DNA from: SIG299 sp045531955
Lineage (GTDB): Bacteria > Bacillota > Clostridia > Lachnospirales > Lachnospiraceae
Direction of reading: 5' to 3'
Assembly (NCBI GenBank): GCA_045531955.1
Contig: JAZSFC010000023.1
Span: 12,997 to 76,996, forward strand
DNA length: 64,000 nt
The translations under genes were made by a program, and so were the position numbers. This document shows positions 1-7,201 of this stretch, piece by piece. The notes below the pieces were generated by a model. It was not told the DNA's origin. It saw only the letters and a program-made list of their open reading frames with translations, and did no database searches. Each line of letters opens with the position of its first letter. Position 1 is the stretch's first letter.

Positions 1-57
1 GGCTAACATTTCCATGCGCTCCTTTGTGTTTTTACACTGTATAAATTTACGAATCAT
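1..57 (-). CDS. Unidentified protein, N-terminal fragment (gene runs off the left edge)
   Basis: Only the first 19 codons are inside the window. The ATG (57..55) is preceded on the minus strand by AGAGGT at a normal distance, which supports the start. The visible residues begin MIRKFIQCKN and are too few to assign a family. The gene lies downstream of the TetR regulator on the same strand, but a terminator-like hairpin (242-288) separates them, so it is probably transcribed separately, possibly under TetR control. Confidence 0.5.
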   Translation of the reverse strand, partial: MIRKFIQCKNTKERMEMLA

Positions 58-71
58 AATTACCTCTTTTC

Positions 72-89
72 TGCACGTTACGACGTGCA
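72..89. repeat. Perfect 7-bp inverted repeat in the leader of the cut-off gene
   Basis: The arms TGCACGT and ACGTGCA flank a 4-bp spacer. It sits just upstream of the ribosome site of the gene at 1-57 and could be an operator or a leader hairpin. It does not resemble the palindrome in front of the TetR gene (972-987), so TetR binding here is not supported. Confidence 0.45.
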
Positions 90-241
90 ACAAAACTCTC
101 TCTTTGCAACAACTCCGGATTTGGATTTTTGCTCCATTTCCTTTGTCACCTTCTTTTTACCATACTCTTTTTTAAAACGCAACTAGAAAACATCTGCTAA
201 TTTTCATAAAAAATTATCACTTTTTTCGTTGATATAAACAA

Positions 242-288
242 AAACAGGCAGTGTTTTTTGTGCACGATGCACAATTTTCTGCCTGTTT
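242..288 (-). terminator. Probable intrinsic terminator of the TetR gene
   Basis: Ten-base arms AAACAGGCAG and CTGCCTGTTT enclose a second perfect stem (TTGTGCA/TGCACAA). On the minus strand the hairpin is followed by a T-rich stretch. It lies about 30 bases beyond the TetR stop codon. The rest of 90-320 shows no supported gene. Confidence 0.7.
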
Positions 289-320
289 GTTAAAAATTCC
301 ACACATATATGAACGAAAAA

Positions 321-947
321 CTACTTTATTGCCAGTAACAATCCCTCTTCTAAAAGATAGGTTTCCAATTGATTCAACGCTTCCTGATATGTCACATTTT
401 CTCCGGTTAGCACTCCATTTCTAATGATTTCCGGCATCGCACACCTTAGCAAATCCACCAAACGTGCCACCGGCATACTCATACCGGAGGCAATCCACTG
501 ATAAATACTCTCCATTCCGCCGTATAAATATGTCCGGAGACCAAACGCCTCTTCCTCCGTAATTTCCCGTCTCATGCTTTGCTCCATCTGCCATTTATAA
601 GCAGTATAAAAAAAGTCACGGATAATCCGTTGAAATTCCTTTTGCGACACCGATTGGAATGCATTCATATAGAACGCCTTATTCTCCGTTAACCGGAATA
701 ACCAGTTTCTGGTAGTTAAATACCATACCTGCTTGGAATCTTCTTCCAAGGCAAGCTTAAATGACTGGTATAAATGCACATGATGTATCCAGGAAGCCAA
801 TTCAAATTTATCATCAAAATAGCGGTAAAACACCTGTCTGGTAACTCCCGCCGCAGCTGCAATCTGACTTACCGTAATATGTTCCAATGATTTTCTTATA
901 CACAGGCTCTCCAATGCCTCCGCCAAACGATATGGCACTTGCTTCAT
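321..947 (-). CDS. TetR/AcrR family transcriptional regulator
   Basis: A 208-residue protein of typical TetR size. Residues about 20-54 form the N-terminal helix-turn-helix (ITVSQIAAAAGVTRQVFYRYF), the DNA-binding part of the family; the rest is a helical ligand-binding and dimerisation domain whose ligand cannot be read. The start has GGGAGG eight bases upstream. The gene stands alone, with its own promoter and a palindromic operator overlapping the start of the transcript, which points to autorepression. The target may be the cut-off gene at the left edge or the gene itself; neither is shown. Confidence 0.9.
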   Translation of the reverse strand: MKQVPYRLAEALESLCIRKSLEHITVSQIAAAAGVTRQVFYRYFDDKFELASWIHHVHLYQSFKLALEEDSKQVWYLTTRNWLFRLTENKAFYMNAFQSVSQKEFQRIIRDFFYTAYKWQMEQSMRREITEEEAFGLRTYLYGGMESIYQWIASGMSMPVARLVDLLRCAMPEIIRNGVLTGENVTYQEALNQLETYLLEEGLLLAIK

Positions 948-971
948 ACTTGTTTTCCTCCCTCTTGTTTA

Positions 972-1045
972 CACTTTGCCCAAAGTGCAACTTGTTTTTT
1001 GCTTTTCCCTCTTATATTATAATATCATGATTATATGTCTGTCAA
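972..1045 (-). promoter_or_regulatory. TetR gene promoter with autoregulatory palindrome
   Basis: On the minus strand TTGACA (1045-1040) and TATAAT (1021-1016) are 18 bp apart, a near-consensus sigma-A promoter. Just downstream of the predicted transcript start is a perfect 16-bp palindrome, CACTTTG-CC-CAAAGTG (972-987), placed where a bound TetR dimer would block transcription. Function is inferred from position and symmetry. Confidence 0.7.
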
Positions 1046-1107
1046 AGATTATATGAACAAATTTGCCAACTAACTAAAATCTTACATAGATTATTCCCCT
1101 AAAGTGC

Positions 1108-1136
1108 GAAAGAGCCTGGTTTTACCAGGCTCTTTC
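1108..1136 (-). terminator. Intrinsic terminator downstream of mgtC-like gene
   Basis: A perfect 13-bp stem (GAAAGAGCCTGGT and its complement) with a 3-base loop lies 15 bases after the stop codon of the MgtC-like gene. The T tract on the minus strand is short, so efficiency may be moderate. Confidence 0.7.
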
Positions 1137-1150
1137 ACCTTTTATCATCT

Positions 1151-1816
1151 CTATATTTCTTCTAAATAACAAACTCCCTCCACCTGGGATAATACCTGAA
1201 TTATCTCCGTATGAGGCCTCTTTTTTTCCAGTTTCAGAGTAAGCAGTACCGCTACGCCAATGTCCTCTGCACTGTTGGATTTTGTCATTTCAATCTCTGT
1301 AATTTTCATGCCAAATTCTTTTATTCTGGCCATAAACGCCCCTAAATCCGACATCTTTTGAAATTCCATATATAAATCTACATTCCGGGCATTAGCTACC
1401 AAACGGTCATCCAACCGGTGTAACACCGACATAACCAAAAGAATCATCACTCCGCCAATAATTGCCGCAGAATAAAACCCGACACCGATGGCAAGCCCCA
1501 GACAGGCATCTGCCCATAAGCCGGCCGCCGTAGTAAGACCTTTTACCCGGTTTCTTCCTGTTACAATAATAGTTCCTGCACCCAAAAAACCAATACCGCT
1601 GATTACCTGTGCTCCAAGTCTGGCAGGATCACCGGTACCATAAACCTCACACAGATACTGGTTCGTTAACATTACCAATGTAGCTCCGACACAAACCAGC
1701 ATATAAGTACGGAAGCCGGCCGGCCGGTTTTTTTTGCCACGCTCCATGCCGAGAATACCGCCGCATATCATAGCCAGTGCCAGTTTAATTATTATTGAAA
1801 CCAGCTCATTATTCAT
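1151..1816 (-). CDS. MgtC/SapB family membrane protein
   Basis: 221 residues. The first 135 or so form hydrophobic helices with the conserved MgtC core (GGILGMERGKKNRPAGFRTY near residues 19-38, then VISGIGFLGAGTII near 71-84), and the last 75 form a soluble ACT-like tail. Family members are linked to adaptation to low magnesium and to acid, often by acting on the F-type ATPase or other transporters; which role applies here is unknown. The start has AGGAGG eight bases upstream. It follows the DeoR gene by 19 bases and is very likely co-transcribed with it. Confidence 0.88.
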   Translation of the reverse strand: MNNELVSIIIKLALAMICGGILGMERGKKNRPAGFRTYMLVCVGATLVMLTNQYLCEVYGTGDPARLGAQVISGIGFLGAGTIIVTGRNRVKGLTTAAGLWADACLGLAIGVGFYSAAIIGGVMILLVMSVLHRLDDRLVANARNVDLYMEFQKMSDLGAFMARIKEFGMKITEIEMTKSNSAEDIGVAVLLTLKLEKKRPHTEIIQVLSQVEGVCYLEEI

Positions 1817-1835
1817 TTTATTGTTCCTCCTGCTG

Positions 1836-2609
1836 CTATTCTTCTGCTTTGACCTTTTCCAGCTTTACATTATATCTGTCACATAATTCCTTCAGTCCCG
1901 GATTCATTTCTTCATCCACAATGACTTTATCCATGTCACCTAAATGAGCATAGGTAAGCAACGCACTCTTTCCGTATTTGGTAGAGTCCAGCAACAGGTA
2001 CTTCTTTTCCGAATTTCTCATTGCCTCCCGTTTAATTTCATATTCCAAAGAGGAGGAATTGGTAACATCTCCGCTTTCTGTCACACCGGTTGCAGCGAAA
2101 ATTGCTTTCTTAATATTGTATCTCGCCAGAATTTTTCCTGTTTCCGCAGAAACAAACGAATTCGTTTTGCGTTCCAGAATTCCCGAAAGACATATCACCT
2201 GTATATTCTCATACGGAACTGCACGCATAATCACGTTCAGATTATTGGTAAGTATTGTAACATTTTTGTGCTGTTCCAGATAATCTGCCAAATACATCGT
2301 GGTTGTTCCGGAATCCACGTAAATGATATCTCCATCTTCCACCAGTGCTGCCGCAGCACGACACACTGCCTTTTTTCTTTCGCTGTTTTTCATTTTCCGC
2401 TCTTCAAAAGGCACCAGACCATTCTGATGATTACTGCATACCCCTCCATATACCTTTTTGATAGACCCTTTTTTTACCAAAGCAGCTACATCCAGGCGAA
2501 CCGTATTCATAGACACATCAAATTCCGTGCACAATTCTTCCATAGATACATTTTCTTTTTCTAAAATATACTGCTCCATTCTCCGGAGACGAAAGGATTT
2601 CATTCCCAT
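1836..2609 (-). CDS. DeoR family transcriptional regulator
   Basis: 257 residues from the chosen start. Residues about 5-60 are the DeoR winged helix (SMEELCTEFDVSMNTVRLDV), and the rest is the DeoRC sensor fold that normally binds a sugar phosphate (DGDIIYVDSGTTT, LTNNLNVI, LLLDSTKYGKSAL are all present). A longer frame opens at 2663, but GAGGG sits 8 bases before the ATG at 2609 and the predicted transcript start lies near 2655, so the shorter form is preferred. It leads a two-gene unit with the MgtC-like gene, an unusual partner for a sugar-type regulator. Confidence 0.88.
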   Translation of the reverse strand: MGMKSFRLRRMEQYILEKENVSMEELCTEFDVSMNTVRLDVAALVKKGSIKKVYGGVCSNHQNGLVPFEERKMKNSERKKAVCRAAAALVEDGDIIYVDSGTTTMYLADYLEQHKNVTILTNNLNVIMRAVPYENIQVICLSGILERKTNSFVSAETGKILARYNIKKAIFAATGVTESGDVTNSSSLEYEIKREAMRNSEKKYLLLDSTKYGKSALLTYAHLGDMDKVIVDEEMNPGLKELCDRYNVKLEKVKAEE

Positions 2610-2650
2610 GCGTTTACCCTCTTTTCCCATATAAACTAACAAAAAGCACC

Positions 2651-2746
2651 GTACAGTTACCATTTTATCATAAATTTTGTGAAATTCAATGTTTTTTTAT
2701 CATTGACTTACTAAATATTTGTGTTATAATATAAGTACAGTTACCA
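2651..2746. promoter_or_regulatory. Divergent promoters with paired direct repeats (probable DeoR sites)
   Basis: Minus promoter for the DeoR gene: TTGAAT (2689-2684), 16 bp, TAAAAT (2667-2662). Plus promoter towards 2900: TTGACT (2703-2708), 16 bp, TATAAT (2725-2730). The 12-mer GTACAGTTACCA occurs at 2651-2662 and 2735-2746 in the same orientation, 84 bp apart, one copy beside each -10 box. This fits a DeoR regulator binding both sites, perhaps by looping. Protein-site assignment is inferred. Confidence 0.6.
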
Positions 2747-2778
2747 AAGATATTACATATACTATATATTTGTTATTC

Positions 2779-2830
2779 TCCTGGAGGAGTTATTGTAAAA
2801 ATTAAATTTTTATGATAACTCCTTCTCCCA
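2779..2830 (+). promoter_or_regulatory. Leader hairpin between two promoters
   Basis: GGAGGAGTTAT and ATAACTCCTTC flank an AT-rich segment that itself contains AAAATT/AATTTT symmetry. It lies downstream of the 2703-2730 promoter and upstream of a second one, so it could attenuate transcripts from the first. No clear T tract follows. Confidence 0.35.
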
Positions 2831-2859
2831 TTGTTATTCTAAACTTTTTGTGGTATACT
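2831..2859 (+). promoter_or_regulatory. Promoter of the small acidic protein gene
   Basis: TTGTTA (2831-2836), a 17-bp spacer and an extended -10 (TGG-TATACT, 2851-2859) lie about 40 bases before the start codon at 2900. Confidence 0.65.
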
Positions 2860-2899
2860 GAGAACAATCTGAAATTTATAAGAATAAGGAGGACACAAC

Positions 2900-3205
2900 A
2901 TGAAGAAGTTTTTAAAATTTGTATGCGGTGCAGCATCTATGGCAGCTGTTGCTTTTGGCGCTTACTGCGTATATAAGAATGTCATCGCAAAGAAAGATGA
3001 CGATTTTGATGATTTCGATGAATACTTCGAAGATGACGAAACAGAAACCACAGAAGAAAACCGCGAGTATGTTTCCATAAACATTACAGAGGAAGCTGCT
3101 GATTTAGCAGACGCTGCAGAAGAAGTTGCAGAAGAAATCTCTGATGCACTAGAAGAAGCCACAGAAGAAATTTCCGATGCGGTTGAGGAAGCTATTGCTG
3201 AATAG
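2900..3205 (+). CDS. Small acidic protein with N-terminal membrane anchor, function unknown
   Basis: 101 residues. Residues 1-27 make a basic start plus one hydrophobic segment (FVCGAASMAAVAFGAYCVY), like a signal anchor. The rest is strongly acidic: an Asp/Glu-rich stretch near 33-56 and then repeated AEE/ALEEATEEI heptad-like units near 76-101 that could form a helix or coiled coil. AAGGAGG lies seven bases before the ATG. It is transcribed away from the DeoR gene with an apparent DeoR-type site at its upstream promoter. I do not recognise a named family. Confidence 0.75.
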   Translation: MKKFLKFVCGAASMAAVAFGAYCVYKNVIAKKDDDFDDFDEYFEDDETETTEENREYVSINITEEAADLADAAEEVAEEISDALEEATEEISDAVEEAIAE

Positions 3206-3235
3206 GCTTCTCACAAACTTAATTTGTTACAGAAC

Positions 3236-3308
3236 AATGCCCTGTTTGAACATAGTTCCACGCCAACACACCGTTGGATTTCCGGGAATTATTTTCAAAC
3301 AGGGCATT
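3236..3308. terminator. Bidirectional terminator between convergent genes
   Basis: Perfect 15-base arms AATGCCCTGTTTGAA (3236-3250) and its complement (3294-3308) enclose a loop with a smaller CCAAC/GTTGG stem. It lies between the convergent acidic-protein gene and sdaAA and can serve both. Confidence 0.8.
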
Positions 3309-3316
3309 ATTTTATA

Positions 3317-4186
3317 TTAAGAAAAAATTTGACGTGTTATTTCCTGTGCACTTTGAGTCGCTGCCAAACCTCCCTGGGCAGTCTCCCTAAGCTGTGGCGG
3401 AAGCATTCTTCCTACTTTGTACATAGACTCCACTACTTCATCCGGTGTTACCGGCAAAGTCATTCCTGCCATTGCAAGATCGATACAGGTTAATGCATTT
3501 ACCGTTTGGGAAGCATTTCTTTGCGCACATGGCACCTGAACTAATCCCGCAATCGGATCGCAAACAAGTCCCATGCAGTTTACCAGGGCAAGAACCGCTG
3601 CCCATACTGATTGTGACGGTGTGCCGCCACATAATTCTACGCCTGCTGCCGCTGCCATTGCTGCTGCCACACCGCACTCCGCCTGGCATCCTCCTTCCGC
3701 CCCTGCAATAGTGGCATTTTTCATCATAATGGTTCCGATGCCGGAGCTTGTCAAAATGGCATTCAACATAGCTTCTTTGCTACACTTTTTTGCCCTCTCA
3801 ATGGAAATAAGTACCGCCGGTACAATACCGCAGGCTCCTGCGGTTGGTGCCGCACAAATCCGTCCCATGGCAGCATTTACCTCACTTCCGGACAAAGCCA
3901 TAGCCATGGCAGTATTCATAAATTCCCCACATAACGTATTACCCTGCTTCGTATATTCATTCTGCTGCATAGCAATACCGCTGATTAAATTTCCTGCGGT
4001 TTCTAAGCGTTCGCCCAAAGCTCTTACTGCAGCTTTTTCCATAACTTCATATCGTTCTTCCAACTTTCTGTAAATTACTTCAGCAGTTGTTCCAAACTGC
4101 TCTATCTCATTTTGCAACACAATTTCAGACAAGAAAACTTCGTGGTCTTCTGCCTGTTGTAATAATTCCTTTAAATTATGATACAT
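3317..4186 (-). CDS. sdaAA: L-serine dehydratase, iron-sulfur-dependent, alpha subunit
   Basis: 289 residues, the usual size of the separate alpha chain. With the beta chain it deaminates L-serine to pyruvate and ammonia using a 4Fe-4S cluster. The expected cysteine-bearing motifs are visible: APTAGACGIVPAVL (about 112-125), GGCQAECGVAAAM (about 165-177) and LVCDPIAGLVQVPCAQRNA (about 207-225). The beta-chain gene lies 55 bases upstream on the same strand, so the two form an operon, and a terminator follows. The enzyme lets the organism use serine as a carbon and energy source. Confidence 0.96.
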   Translation of the reverse strand: MYHNLKELLQQAEDHEVFLSEIVLQNEIEQFGTTAEVIYRKLEERYEVMEKAAVRALGERLETAGNLISGIAMQQNEYTKQGNTLCGEFMNTAMAMALSGSEVNAAMGRICAAPTAGACGIVPAVLISIERAKKCSKEAMLNAILTSSGIGTIMMKNATIAGAEGGCQAECGVAAAMAAAAGVELCGGTPSQSVWAAVLALVNCMGLVCDPIAGLVQVPCAQRNASQTVNALTCIDLAMAGMTLPVTPDEVVESMYKVGRMLPPQLRETAQGGLAATQSAQEITRQIFS

Positions 4187-4241
4187 TTTGGTTTCCTCAA
4201 CTTTCCGGTATTCATTGTATTCTACTGTTGTAGAGTGTCGC

Positions 4242-4901
4242 CTAGTTAATTAACTTTACCGTTTGCACTGCAGGAATCTCCTGTAATTCTCTAAGTACGC
4301 AATCCGCAATTTCCGAGTCAGTTTCAATGACACAACATGCCGTAGCACCCTTTTCCTGACGGGTTAATTTCATGGTAGCAATGTTGATATCGTTTGCCGC
4401 CAAAGTTCTGGTAATCTGGTAAATAATTCCCTTGGTATCTTTATTAATCACAAGAAGGGTAGTCATATTTAAGGACATATCCAGCGGAAATCCGTCAATA
4501 CTGCAGATTTTAATCTGCCCGCCGCCAATGGAAGAACCGATAATTTCCCTTGTGTTTCCGTCCTGCATCAAAAAGGACATGCAAACCGTATTCTCATGTG
4601 CACCGGAAATTTCTGTTTCATAAAAATGGTAGGTGATACCCTTTTCTTTTGCAATTTCAAATGACTTGCTCAGGTTCTCATCATCCTGATACATACCAAG
4701 CACCCCTGCCACTAAAGCCAAATCGGTACCATGTCCTCGATATGTTTTTGCAAAAGACCCGTGCAGCCCAAAATCCACATGGGTAAAGGGCTGTCCAACC
4801 AGTTTTGCCGCCATCCGGCCCAGTCTTGCTGCTCCTGCGGTATGGGAACTGGACGGACCTACCATAATCGGACCTACCGCCTCAAAAATACTGATTTCCA
4901 T
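4242..4901 (-). CDS. sdaAB: L-serine dehydratase, iron-sulfur-dependent, beta subunit
   Basis: 219 residues, typical of the separate beta chain. The N-terminal part carries the conserved GPSSSHTAGAARLG (about 15-28) and the LHGSFAKTYRGHGTD segment; residues about 147-219 form an ACT domain, where serine may bind as an allosteric ligand in related enzymes. AAGGAG precedes the ATG. It is the first gene of the sdaAB-sdaAA pair. Confidence 0.96.
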   Translation of the reverse strand: MEISIFEAVGPIMVGPSSSHTAGAARLGRMAAKLVGQPFTHVDFGLHGSFAKTYRGHGTDLALVAGVLGMYQDDENLSKSFEIAKEKGITYHFYETEISGAHENTVCMSFLMQDGNTREIIGSSIGGGQIKICSIDGFPLDMSLNMTTLLVINKDTKGIIYQITRTLAANDINIATMKLTRQEKGATACCVIETDSEIADCVLRELQEIPAVQTVKLIN

Positions 4902-4972
4902 ATTTTTCTCCTTAATTACTCTCTATTTTCTCTTTTTCTGATTTCTATCTGTGTAAGTTACCTATTATCCCA

Positions 4973-5001
4973 AGTATATCGCATTTTATTATAAAAAACA
5001 A
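4973..5001 (-). promoter_or_regulatory. Promoter of the serine dehydratase operon
   Basis: On the minus strand TTGTTT (5001-4996) and TATACT (4978-4973) are 17 bp apart, about 70 bases before the sdaAB start. Confidence 0.55.
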
Positions 5002-5052
5002 GAATGTCCTTGCCTCCGGCGGATTTTGCCGTCATCTTTTCACAGGAAGCAC

Positions 5053-5082
5053 TTGCCAATTCACAGCCCGCCATGGTATAAT
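5053..5082 (+). promoter_or_regulatory. Promoter of prfC
   Basis: TTGCCA (5053-5058), an 18-bp spacer and TATAAT (5077-5082) with an upstream TGG extension, about 50 bases before the prfC start. Confidence 0.65.
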
Positions 5083-5135
5083 TATCAAGTTTGCAGAAAA
5101 AACTATAGTTTAACAATAGAAATGAGGATTTAACC

Positions 5136-6725
5136 ATGGGACAGTTCGCAGAAGAAATCAACAAGCGTCGTACCTTTGCCATCATCTCCCACCCGGATGC
5201 CGGAAAAACGACCTTAACCGAAAAACTGTTATTATACGGAGGTGCCATCAATTTAGCCGGCTCCGTTAAAGCAAAGAAAACCGCAAAGCATGCCGTTTCC
5301 GACTGGATGGAAATCGAAAAAGAAAGAGGTATTTCCGTTACCTCTTCCGTTATGCAGTTTAACTACGACGGCTACTGCATCAATATTCTGGATACGCCTG
5401 GTCACCAGGACTTCTCCGAGGATACTTACCGTACCTTAATGGCTGCTGACTCCGCTGTCATGGTTATTGATGCTTCCAAGGGTGTTGAGGCCCAGACCAT
5501 CAAACTCTTCAAGGTTTGTGTGATGCGCCACATCCCGATTTTCACCTTCGTAAACAAACTGGACCGTGAAGCAAGAAATACCTTCGAGCTCCTCGATGAA
5601 ATCGAAAGCGTCCTTGGCATTGCTACCTGCCCTGTGAACTGGCCAATCGGGTCCGGTAAAAACTTTAAGGGTGTCTATGACAGAAACACAAACAAAATCA
5701 CCCGTTTCTTCGCAGCCAACAGCGGTCAGACCGAAGTAGAAACCGTAGAAGCAACTTTGGGTGATGCAAACTTGGACGATATTATCGGACGTGAAAACCA
5801 TCAGAACCTGGTAGATGAAATCGACCTTCTTGGTGGTGCCGGTGCAGAATTTGACATGGAAATGGTCAGTGCCGGTGAACTTACTCCGGTATTCTTCGGT
5901 TCCGCATTAACCAACTTTGGTGTAGAAACCTTCTTAAAGCACTTCCTTGAGATGACGTCTACCCCGCTGCCTCGTAAGTCCAACGAAGGTCTTATCGACC
6001 CGGTTGAAAATGATTTCTCCGCCTTTGTCTTCAAGATTCAGGCGAACATGAATAAAGCCCACCGCGACCGTATTGCTTTCATGCGTATCTGCTCCGGCAA
6101 GTTCGAAGCAGGCATGGAAGTCAACCACGTTCAGGGCGGCAAGAAAATCCGTCTTTCCCAGCCACAGCAGATGATGGCCCAGGAAAGAAAAATTGTAGAG
6201 GAGGCCTACGCCGGCGATATCATCGGTGTATTCGACCCGGGCATCTTCTCCATCGGCGACACCATCTGTATGCCGGGCAAAAAATTCCAATACGAAGGCA
6301 TCCCAACCTTCGCTCCGGAACACTTTGCAAAAATCCGCCAGGTAGACACCATGAAGCGTAAGCAGTTCTTAAAGGGCGTCAACCAGATTGCCCAGGAAGG
6401 TGCCATCCAGATTTTCCAGGAGTTCAACACCGGTATGGAAGAAATCATCGTAGGCGTAGTTGGTGTGCTCCAGTTTGACGTTCTTAAATTCCGTCTGGAA
6501 TCCGAGTACGGTGTAGAAATCCGTATGGATCAGCTTCCTTACGAGTACATCCGCTGGATTGAAAATGATGACATTGATGTAGCTTCCTTAAATGTTACTT
6601 CCGATACCAAGAAGGTTAAGGACTTAAAGGACAGACCACTTCTTCTGTTTACCCACGAATGGAGTATCAGAACCGTACAGGAAAGAAACAAGCAGTTGGT
6701 GCTTTCCGAGTTTGGTCACGAATAG
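5136..6725 (+). CDS. prfC: Peptide chain release factor 3
   Basis: 529 residues, the standard RF3 length. This GTPase removes RF1 and RF2 from the ribosome after termination. GTPase motifs are in order near the start: SHPDAGKTTL (G1, about 18-27), ERGISVTSSV (G2), DTPGHQDF (G3, about 88-95) and NKLD (G4, about 142-145), followed by the EF-Tu-like second domain and the RF3 C-terminal domain. The ATG has a GAGG ribosome site and its own promoter. Codon choice is C-rich at third positions compared with neighbours, as expected for a strongly expressed translation gene. Confidence 0.97.
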   Translation: MGQFAEEINKRRTFAIISHPDAGKTTLTEKLLLYGGAINLAGSVKAKKTAKHAVSDWMEIEKERGISVTSSVMQFNYDGYCINILDTPGHQDFSEDTYRTLMAADSAVMVIDASKGVEAQTIKLFKVCVMRHIPIFTFVNKLDREARNTFELLDEIESVLGIATCPVNWPIGSGKNFKGVYDRNTNKITRFFAANSGQTEVETVEATLGDANLDDIIGRENHQNLVDEIDLLGGAGAEFDMEMVSAGELTPVFFGSALTNFGVETFLKHFLEMTSTPLPRKSNEGLIDPVENDFSAFVFKIQANMNKAHRDRIAFMRICSGKFEAGMEVNHVQGGKKIRLSQPQQMMAQERKIVEEAYAGDIIGVFDPGIFSIGDTICMPGKKFQYEGIPTFAPEHFAKIRQVDTMKRKQFLKGVNQIAQEGAIQIFQEFNTGMEEIIVGVVGVLQFDVLKFRLESEYGVEIRMDQLPYEYIRWIENDDIDVASLNVTSDTKKVKDLKDRPLLLFTHEWSIRTVQERNKQLVLSEFGHE

Positions 6726-6738
6726 CTTTACACAAAAT

Positions 6739-6796
6739 GTGCTGTCGCATTTATGATTGAAAAATATCATGAGTGTGGCAGTTCTTTTTTTGATCC
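6739..6796 (+). terminator. Terminator of prfC
   Basis: An 18-base imperfect stem (TGCTGTCGCATTTATGAT with ATCATGAGTGTGGCAGTT, several G-U pairs) is followed by a run of seven T. Confidence 0.75.
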
Positions 6797-6816
6797 ACTA
6801 AAAAAATAAAATATCA

Positions 6817-6869
6817 TTGTAATTCAACCCAAAAGTGGTATAATAAAAGTATGAATATTTTAATACTTT
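6817..6869 (+). promoter_or_regulatory. Promoter and palindromic operator of the hipBA-like pair
   Basis: TTGTAA (6817-6822), 16 bp, TGG-TATAAT (6839-6844). Immediately after the -10 box lies a perfect inverted repeat AAAGTAT-10 bp-ATACTTT (6846-6869), well placed for repression by the HipB-like protein. A possible half-site GGTACTTT recurs at 6902-6909. Confidence 0.6.
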
Positions 6870-6925
6870 AACATAAAATTCCGTATTATTACTAAAATAT
6901 TGGTACTTTACACAAGGAGTAACTC

Positions 6926-7201
6926 ATGCTGTTAAATTTAAAATACCCGGAAGAAATTGCAAAGGATATTGCAAATGCAGAAAAGAAAAAAAGAAAAAAA
7001 AGAAAGCTGACACAGGCAGAACTAAGTGCCAGAGCAGGCGTCAGCCTTGGAACCTTACGACGCTTTGAACAGACCGGAGAAATTTCTTTTGTATCGCTAC
7101 TTAAAATTGCTGCCATCTTGGATGAAACAGACAACTTTGCAGAATTGTTCACAAGTCAAGAGTATACTTCTATACAGGAGGTAATTGATGAAAGAAAGTA
7201 A
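6926..7201 (+). CDS. Helix-turn-helix regulator, HipB-like antitoxin
   Basis: 91 residues with a Cro/C1-type helix-turn-helix: KLTQAELSARAGVSLGTLRRFEQTG at about residues 28-52. A run of lysines and arginines precedes it. It overlaps the HipA-like gene by 14 bases, the normal order for HipB-HipA pairs, in which the small protein both neutralises the kinase and represses the operon. AAGGAG sits before the ATG, and a promoter with a palindrome lies upstream. It is assigned by structure and neighbour, not by close identity to HipB. Confidence 0.82.
   Translation: MLLNLKYPEEIAKDIANAEKKKRKKRKLTQAELSARAGVSLGTLRRFEQTGEISFVSLLKIAAILDETDNFAELFTSQEYTSIQEVIDERK

Noticed and set aside
1944..2564. 206-codon plus-strand frame opposite the DeoR gene
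   Set aside because: It is the antisense shadow of a well-supported DeoR protein and has no ribosome site.
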